From an uncultured Actinomycetes bacterium (GTDB lineage: Bacteria > Actinomycetota > Acidimicrobiia > Acidimicrobiales > Microtrichaceae): 18,031 nt of DNA. Below are positions 13,891 to 18,031 of the stretch, one piece after another. Made by a program: the position numbers and the translations under genes. Within the stretch, counting starts at the first letter, position 1; the number at the start of each line of letters is the position of its first letter. The notes beneath the pieces were generated by a model, which did no database searches, had not been told where the DNA came from, and saw only the letters and a list, made by a program, of their open reading frames with translations. The stretch covers positions 1-18,031 of the forward strand of contig CAJBIS010000255.1 of NCBI GenBank assembly GCA_903953195.1. Reading direction: 5' to 3'.

Positions 13891-15587
13891 CTGCCGGCGC
13901 GGACCGGGCGCCACCGTCGCGTCGGTCGGCGAGGTGGCGGCGCGAGGTGGCGGCGGAGTTCCGTCGGACTCACCTGCTGCTCGACGACGTCGACGAACTC
14001 GACGGGTTCACTGTCGGGCGGTCCCGCGAGCAGTTGTCCGGGCGTGACGGTCAGGAAGAACTCGCCGTCGACGGCGTATCGGGCGGCGACGCCCCCGTCG
14101 GGTCGATGGAAGTGCACGAGGTCGGCCCCGCGCTCCTTCATGCCGATGGCGGTCACCAGGCGGGGTCGACCCGAGGTGTTGGGCAGGCTGGCGTGAACGA
14201 GCTGGTTGTCGAAGACCACGGCGGTGCCGGCCGGGACGTCGATCGCCTCGAGTCGTGCGCGCACGTCGTCGGACTGCACCCACTCGGCGTTCAGGTTGGT
14301 GCCGCGGAGCATCGGGTCGAACCGGTGGCTGCCGCGGAGCACCTGGAGGCGGCCGGTGTCGTCGGTGATGTCCTGCAGCGCCACCCACACGACGTAGGTC
14401 CGGTGGCCGAGCCGCTCGTCGGTGTACATCCAGTCGCGGTGGAGGTAGAGGTCGCTCTGCTCACCCGACCACTTGCACAGGAACAGGCGCAGGAACGGCT
14501 CGTGATCCGCGAACAGTGCGGTGATGCGATCGTCGAGGGCGTCGGACAGCACCTCGGAGACGGTGTGCCGGTAGTCGGTGTCCGGATTGTTGAGGTCCGC
14601 CTCGAATCCGGCGCCCTCCCAACCGTGCAGTGTTCCGTAGTGCGCCCGCAGCGTGGCGACCTCGTCGTCGTCGAGTAACGGGACCAGCACGAATCCGTCC
14701 TGCTGGAGCTGGTGGTCCAGCGTCGCATCACGCAGCGCGTGGCGAGCGGCTGTCGCCGGCGCTGGCGACCCGGCTGTCGTCGTGGGTGTGCCCGCCGGCG
14801 TGGTCGCGGCCGTTGCATTCGCCGTCGACCGTCGCAGATCGTCGGTGGTCACCGCATCCGTCCACGCCTCGATCTCGGGACGACCTCTCGGCACGTCGAA
14901 CACGCCGTGGTGGCGGTAGTGGTCGTCGCCGAGCTGGTGGCACACGAGTTCGCCGTCGAGGACGTGAGCGTGCACCAGCACCGCATCCGCCGGCGCGAGC
15001 GCGATCGCCACGGCGGGTCGGGCTTGCGCGGACCGGTTGGCGCCGGCGCCGTGCACGAGCGCCGGGTCGTAGATCACGGCCTCGCCCGCACGGAGGTCGA
15101 GCTGGACGGCGGCGGCCTCGAGTTCGTCCTGGAGCGGTTCGGTGGGTAGCTCGTCCGCGCCAGCCGGACGGATCCCGTCCGCCCACCGGTGACTGCCGGG
15201 CACGACCGCGAGGGCGCCGGACTGTTCATCCACGTCGATCAGCGGGATCCAGAGCAGCACGGCGCGGTCGTTGCGCTCATCGGTGTAGGTGAGGTCCTGG
15301 TGGAACGAGGTGGGCGTCGAGGTCGCCGGCCCCTTCGAGATGAACCCGGCCAGGAAGGGTCGGAGGTCGGGGAGCTCGCGCGCCAGCGACGGCCCGACGA
15401 TGTCGAGGACCTCGTCGTGGACGGCGGTCGCCTGTTCGCGGGGCAGGTCGTTGCAGGTGGCCACGAACTCGTGGTCCGCAGGCAGGTCGAGCGAGTCGAA
15501 CAGCGCCACCAGCCGCCGACGCTGGTCGTCGTCGAGCACGACGCCGGTGGTGAAACCAGCGGCGCGCAGCTCGGCGCGGTCGATCAC
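13887..15587 (-). CDS. Bimodular PhyH-type Fe(II)/2-oxoglutarate oxygenase (two tandem domains)
   Basis: This 566-residue protein contains two complete phytanoyl-CoA-dioxygenase-like (PhyH) domains; single-domain members are usually about 250-330 residues. Domain 1 (about 1-245) has iron ligands His96 and Asp98 (SFHQDLTYTDER) and distal His179 (LVHGAG), with Arg190 as the probable 2OG ligand. Domain 2 (about 285-566) has His383 and Asp385 (LHRDWMYTDER), distal His465 (LVHASLPN) and Arg476. The domains are joined by an Ala/Thr/Pro-rich linker at about 254-282. All ligands are intact, so both sites may hydroxylate or otherwise oxidise a substrate using O2 and 2-oxoglutarate. The substrate is unknown; the GT operon suggests a sugar or lipid-linked glycan. 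The start is GTG 15587 (GTGA overlap with the upstream oxygenase); the frame stays open to 15731, but the added residues lack domain similarity. Confidence 0.87.
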   Translation of the reverse strand: MIDRAELRAAGFTTGVVLDDDQRRRLVALFDSLDLPADHEFVATCNDLPREQATAVHDEVLDIVGPSLARELPDLRPFLAGFISKGPATSTPTSFHQDLTYTDERNDRAVLLWIPLIDVDEQSGALAVVPGSHRWADGIRPAGADELPTEPLQDELEAAAVQLDLRAGEAVIYDPALVHGAGANRSAQARPAVAIALAPADAVLVHAHVLDGELVCHQLGDDHYRHHGVFDVPRGRPEIEAWTDAVTTDDLRRSTANATAATTPAGTPTTTAGSPAPATAARHALRDATLDHQLQQDGFVLVPLLDDDEVATLRAHYGTLHGWEGAGFEADLNNPDTDYRHTVSEVLSDALDDRITALFADHEPFLRLFLCKWSGEQSDLYLHRDWMYTDERLGHRTYVVWVALQDITDDTGRLQVLRGSHRFDPMLRGTNLNAEWVQSDDVRARLEAIDVPAGTAVVFDNQLVHASLPNTSGRPRLVTAIGMKERGADLVHFHRPDGGVAARYAVDGEFFLTVTPGQLLAGPPDSEPVEFVDVVEQQVSPTELRRHLAPPPRRPTRRWRPVRAGR

Positions 15588-16618
15588 GACGCGGCGACGC
15601 CGGTGTGTTCCGGGGTGGCCGCGCGCGTCGACTCGACGGTCCGGCAGTCGTCGCAGATGAGCGTCACGTTGCCGACCCACCGGTCCGGCGCGGGTGCGTC
15701 CTCGACGGGTGCCCCACAGCGGTGGCACCACGCCTTGGCGGCGTTCATGGCGCCGGCCGGTGACTGCTCGGACTCGATCGCCTGCCCGGACGCCACGAGC
15801 CGGTCCAGGTCCTCGTCGGTGAGCTCGCGGTAGTACTCGTCGCTGACCGGGCCGACGAGCTGGCTGCTCGGCGGCGGCTTCCAGAGGGTGAACGGGTTGT
15901 TGTCCGTCCAGAAGCTGTCGTCGATCTCGTACTGGTCGACGTGGCCCTGCCCGTCACCGAAGTAGTGGAGGTGCGGCGCCTCGGCGGGGATGAGGTCGCA
16001 GATGGCGACCATGCGGGGCTGCTCGGTGCGGTTCGGCAGCGAGAAGTGCAGCGTGGCGTGGCTGAAGACGATCGCGTGGCCGGCGGGGATCGGTACCGGG
16101 ACGGCGTGACGCTCGATGATGCGCCGCGTCACCTGAGTGAACGGGAACGGGAACGCCTGGATGCCCCGGATGTTGTCGGGCAGCCACGTGTGACTCCCGG
16201 GCACCATCCAGAGTTGGCCGTTGCGTTCGTTGGTGTCGTCGAGTGCGACCCACACCTCGACGCTGCGGAACTCGTGCTCGTCGACGAGCGTGAGGTCCTG
16301 ATGGAGCCCGAAACCGCTCATGGCGCTCGGCCACTTCACGATGAAGTTGGCGGGCAGGGTGCGCTGGTCGTCGAACACCTCGTCGAGGTGCGGCTGGAGC
16401 ACGTCCTTGACCGCCCGGTCGACCTCGACCTTGTAGTCCTTGTCGTAGGAGTGGAACGACGACTGGCAGGCCAGGTGGGGGTCACCCGGTGCCTGGCCGA
16501 GGGCCTCGTAGGCGGCGCGCAACCGAGCCACCTCGTCGGTGTCGAGCAGTGGGAGCACGGCGTATCCGTCGCGCTCGAGCGACTGCTGAAGTTCCGGGTC
16601 CCGGAATGTGTCTCGCAT
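15584..16618 (-). CDS. PhyH-type Fe(II)/2-oxoglutarate oxygenase with C-terminal zinc-ribbon-like tail
   Basis: This 344-residue protein is the first gene of the six-gene minus-strand operon. The PhyH core shows His106 and Asp108 (GLHQDLTLVDEH), distal His191 (LHFSLPN) and Arg202, so the 2-His-1-carboxylate iron site and the 2OG-binding Arg are intact. The N-terminus (DGYAVLPLLDTDEVARLR) closely resembles the start of domain 2 of the next gene (DGFVLVPLLDDDEVATLR), indicating duplication. After the core, Cys298-X2-Cys301 and Cys322-X2-Cys325 form a CxxC-X20-CxxC pattern typical of a small zinc ribbon or rubredoxin-like knuckle, an unusual appendage that might bind a partner or metal. The ATG at 16618 has GAGGAG about 6 nt upstream; a GTG at 16621 directly precedes it. 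The downstream gene overlaps by GTGA. Substrate unknown. Confidence 0.87.
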   Translation of the reverse strand: MRDTFRDPELQQSLERDGYAVLPLLDTDEVARLRAAYEALGQAPGDPHLACQSSFHSYDKDYKVEVDRAVKDVLQPHLDEVFDDQRTLPANFIVKWPSAMSGFGLHQDLTLVDEHEFRSVEVWVALDDTNERNGQLWMVPGSHTWLPDNIRGIQAFPFPFTQVTRRIIERHAVPVPIPAGHAIVFSHATLHFSLPNRTEQPRMVAICDLIPAEAPHLHYFGDGQGHVDQYEIDDSFWTDNNPFTLWKPPPSSQLVGPVSDEYYRELTDEDLDRLVASGQAIESEQSPAGAMNAAKAWCHRCGAPVEDAPAPDRWVGNVTLICDDCRTVESTRAATPEHTGVAAS

Positions 16619-16648
16619 CACGGTCTCCTCGAGTTTCCGCCGGATTGA

Positions 16649-16657
16649 ATTGTACCA
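16649..16657 (-). promoter_or_regulatory. Promoter of the oxygenase-glycosyltransferase operon (extended -10)
   Basis: On the minus strand TGGTACAAT gives a near-perfect -10 (TACAAT, 16654 to 16649) with the TGn extension at 16657-16655. This is striking in DNA of this GC content, and it is the only AT-rich patch in the gap between the radical SAM gene and the oxygenase gene. No -35 is evident, as expected for an extended -10. Transcription would begin near 16642, leaving a leader of about 24 nt with a GAGGAG ribosome-binding site. Confidence 0.65.
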
Positions 16658-16695
16658 GCGACGCCCGGATCGACGCCGGGCCGAGTCCCGCTCCT

Positions 16696-16720
16696 GTCCG
16701 CCGGCCGGGCGGTGCCGGAC
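16696..16720 (-). terminator. Possible terminator after the radical SAM gene
   Basis: GTCCG (16696-16700) pairs with CGGAC (16716-16720), and alternative inner pairing CCGCC/GGCGG (16698-16702 with 16708-16712) is possible. It begins 5 nt after the radical SAM stop codon and lies before the operon promoter. The stem is imperfect and has no T-run. Confidence 0.3.
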
Positions 16721-16725
16721 CTGTG

Positions 16726-18031
16726 TCAGGCGAGGCCGCCGTCGGTCCGACCGAGTGTCACCGGTGTGGGCGCCGCAACGTTGGTGGCCGCGTCGTCCTG
16801 CGGCGCAGCGGCGGTCGCCTCCAACTCGGTCGCCGGGAGGAACGGCGAGTGCCTCGTCAGCGGCGAGATCAGCTCGTGCGACGAGTTGGATCCGATCACG
16901 AAGTCGCCCTCCATCAGTTCGTCACGGCTGTCGCCGGCGAACCGGATGCCGATGTCGCAGAGGCCGAGGGGGTCGTTGGTGATGGTGAAGGTGGTGGGGG
17001 GTTGGTGGTGGAGGGGTTGGTGGGGGGTGCCGGCGTGGCCGGTGGTGTAGAGGGTGCGGGTGGCGTCGCGGTAGTAGGTGACGTAGTCGTGGGTGAGGGT
17101 GATGGTGGCGGGGAAGGTTCGGCCGGGTTGGGGCATGAGGAACTGTTGGAGGGTGAGGACGGTGTCGAGTGCGGTGTCGTGGGGGTTGATGTCGTAGTCG
17201 GTGGTGAGGAGGTCGCGGATCTCGTTGTAGAGGGTGGTCCAGCCGACGGGGACGGTGGGGTGGAGGTCGAAGTACTCGAGGAGCCAGGTGAGGTGGGGGT
17301 AGCGGTCGGGGGTGGTCTGGGTGGTGGTGAGGAGGTGGTCCATGAGGGTGGTGGCGTCGATGCCGTGGTCCCATTGGAGCCAACGCATCACGTGACGCAA
17401 CACCCCGTAGCGCTCGAGCGTGAGGTCGACCCGTCGGAGGTTGATCATCTGGTCCCGGTCACTGGTGGTGAACGAGTCGGTCGACATGATCAGGTTCCGC
17501 TCGTCCGAGACGATGCCCCACTCCTCGCGGTAGTCGGGGTCGTTCATCGGGGCGTTCGGGAGGATCTGGACGGGCCAGGTGCGCACGAGGATCTCGTGGT
17601 CGAGCATGAACTGCAGATCGTCGCGGTAGCTGTCGTAGGTCTGTCCGGGGAGGCCGAGCAGGAGGTCGCCCTGCAGGGGGTGGCCCCGGCGCCGGTAGTC
17701 GGCGGCGAGCGCGACGAAGTGGTCGGTCGAGATGTTGCTGCGATCCAGTGCGTCGAGCGTGGTCGGATCGGTGGACTGCAGCGACAGGGACGCTGCGGAA
17801 CTGATCCCCACCTCGCCGATGATGTCCATGATCCGGGAGAGGTGCTTGGTGGTGTTCTTCGCCGGGTAGAACACCAGCACCTGTGGCGAACCGGTGGCCC
17901 GTTTGATGTCGGCGAGCCGTTGTGCGGTCTCGACGTCGCGGCTCATGATGCCGAAGTTGGCGTCGGGGATGTTGAGTGAGGTGACGCCTCGGTCGGCGGC
18001 CCATTGGATCTCGGCGGTGACGCGGTCGAGG
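16726..18031 (-). CDS. Radical SAM protein, B12-binding type, C-terminal part (5' end outside window)
   Basis: The reading frame is open from the right edge to the TGA at 16726, giving 435 codons. The segment before the first in-window Met (17946) is clearly coding: EIQWAADRG, then SLNIPDANFGIMSRDVE. The DANFGI...RD motif and the later LLLGLPGQTYDSYRDDL are typical of the radical SAM TIM barrel in B12-binding radical SAM proteins. The B12 domain and the CxxxCxxC cluster motif must lie upstream, off the window. Relatives often methylate unactivated carbons or remodel natural products and glycans, but the reaction here is unknown. The C-terminal 200 residues are a family-specific extension. Within 16972-17353 every Thr codon is ACC and Pro is nearly always CCC, unlike the flanks. 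Its orientation and closeness to the PhyH operon suggest a shared pathway, although a separate promoter intervenes. Confidence 0.82.
   Translation of the reverse strand, partial: LDRVTAEIQWAADRGVTSLNIPDANFGIMSRDVETAQRLADIKRATGSPQVLVFYPAKNTTKHLSRIMDIIGEVGISSAASLSLQSTDPTTLDALDRSNISTDHFVALAADYRRRGHPLQGDLLLGLPGQTYDSYRDDLQFMLDHEILVRTWPVQILPNAPMNDPDYREEWGIVSDERNLIMSTDSFTTSDRDQMINLRRVDLTLERYGVLRHVMRWLQWDHGIDATTLMDHLLTTTQTTPDRYPHLTWLLEYFDLHPTVPVGWTTLYNEIRDLLTTDYDINPHDTALDTVLTLQQFLMPQPGRTFPATITLTHDYVTYYRDATRTLYTTGHAGTPHQPLHHQPPTTFTITNDPLGLCDIGIRFAGDSRDELMEGDFVIGSNSSHELISPLTRHSPFLPATELEATAAAPQDDAATNVAAPTPVTLGRTDGGLA
16972..17353 (+). other. G-rich, strand-asymmetric tract with quadruplex potential inside the radical SAM gene
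   Basis: The plus strand here is strongly G/T-rich with almost no C runs. The densest part, 16990-17027, has G runs of 6, 2, 2, 2, 4, 2 and 6 separated by 1-2 nt, so at least a two-tier G-quadruplex is possible on the template strand. It coincides with the extreme codon bias of the coding strand (ACC, CCC, CTC, CAC). It is coding, not a noncoding repeat. Confidence 0.6.

Noticed and set aside
12769..13914. Longer start (13914) for the divergent glycosyltransferase-like gene
   Set aside because: The GTG at 13890 matches the 4-bp overlap pattern of the operon and still contains the complete Rossmann-like start.
13887..15731. 614-residue form of the double PhyH protein
   Set aside because: The first 48 residues overlap the zinc-ribbon region of the upstream gene in another frame and are Arg-rich; GTG 15587 gives the operon's usual GTGA overlap.
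16972..17353. The GGT/GGG-rich stretch considered as a minisatellite or noncoding repeat
   Set aside because: There is no fixed repeat unit, and the minus strand encodes a continuous, non-repetitive protein segment in frame with the radical SAM domain.
16489..17979. Plus-strand open frame (496 codons) rich in Gly/Val/Glu, resembling a repetitive glycine-rich protein
   Set aside because: It is the complement of the radical SAM gene; the repetitive look comes from ACC/CCC/CTC/CAC codons on the other strand.

Overview
The window is very GC-rich, with closely packed genes, many GTG starts and GTGA/TGATG gene overlaps. Several starts look leaderless, with an actinobacterial TAnnnT -10 box 6-7 nt upstream. 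This points to an actinobacterium, possibly of the Acidimicrobiia/Ilumatobacter type; that guess rests on style only, since there is no rRNA or other phylogenetic marker. Almost every gene belongs to surface-glycan or glycoconjugate biosynthesis. No transposase, tRNA, rRNA or CRISPR array was seen.

Left part (1-9379) is a nucleotide-sugar and glycan-initiation block on both strands. It holds the N-terminal part of a nucleotide-sugar 6-dehydrogenase (-), a membrane-anchored PglF/WbpM/CapD-like 4,6-dehydratase (+), a strong hairpin, a WbpP-like 4-epimerase (-), a GNAT acyltransferase and a GT4 glycosyltransferase (+, coupled), and a PglC-like phosphoglycosyl transferase followed by a PglD/NeuD-like acyltransferase (-, 1 nt apart). 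A PglE-like PLP aminotransferase and a beta-propeller protein of unknown function (+, coupled) close the block. The dehydratase, aminotransferase, acetyltransferase and phosphoglycosyl transferase together form the full gene set expected for making a diacetamido-trideoxyhexose of the bacillosamine type and attaching it to polyprenyl phosphate. The dehydrogenase plus epimerase pair resembles WbpA/TviB plus WbpP/TviC, which supply UDP-HexNAc uronic acids.

Right part (9402-16618) is one tightly coupled six-gene unit on the minus strand, read from a TGG-TACAAT promoter at 16649-16657. It runs: a PhyH-type Fe(II)/2-oxoglutarate oxygenase with a C-terminal zinc-ribbon-like tail; a bimodular protein with two complete PhyH domains; a divergent glycosyltransferase-like protein; and three GT4-like proteins whose catalytic EX7E motif is progressively altered. 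Upstream of this operon (16726 to the right edge, same strand) is the C-terminal part of a radical SAM protein of the B12-binding type. A 380-bp stretch of it has extreme codon bias and strand asymmetry.

Taken together, the locus appears to build a lipid-linked glycan starting with an N-acetylated dideoxyamino sugar, extend it with several retaining glycosyltransferases, and modify it by acylation and, unusually, by three 2OG-oxygenase domains plus a radical SAM enzyme. No Wzx flippase, Wzy polymerase, ABC exporter or oligosaccharyltransferase is visible, so the destination of the glycan (capsule, exopolysaccharide, glycoprotein or glycolipid) cannot be read from this window. The oxygenase-glycosyltransferase operon is the most likely place for undescribed chemistry.
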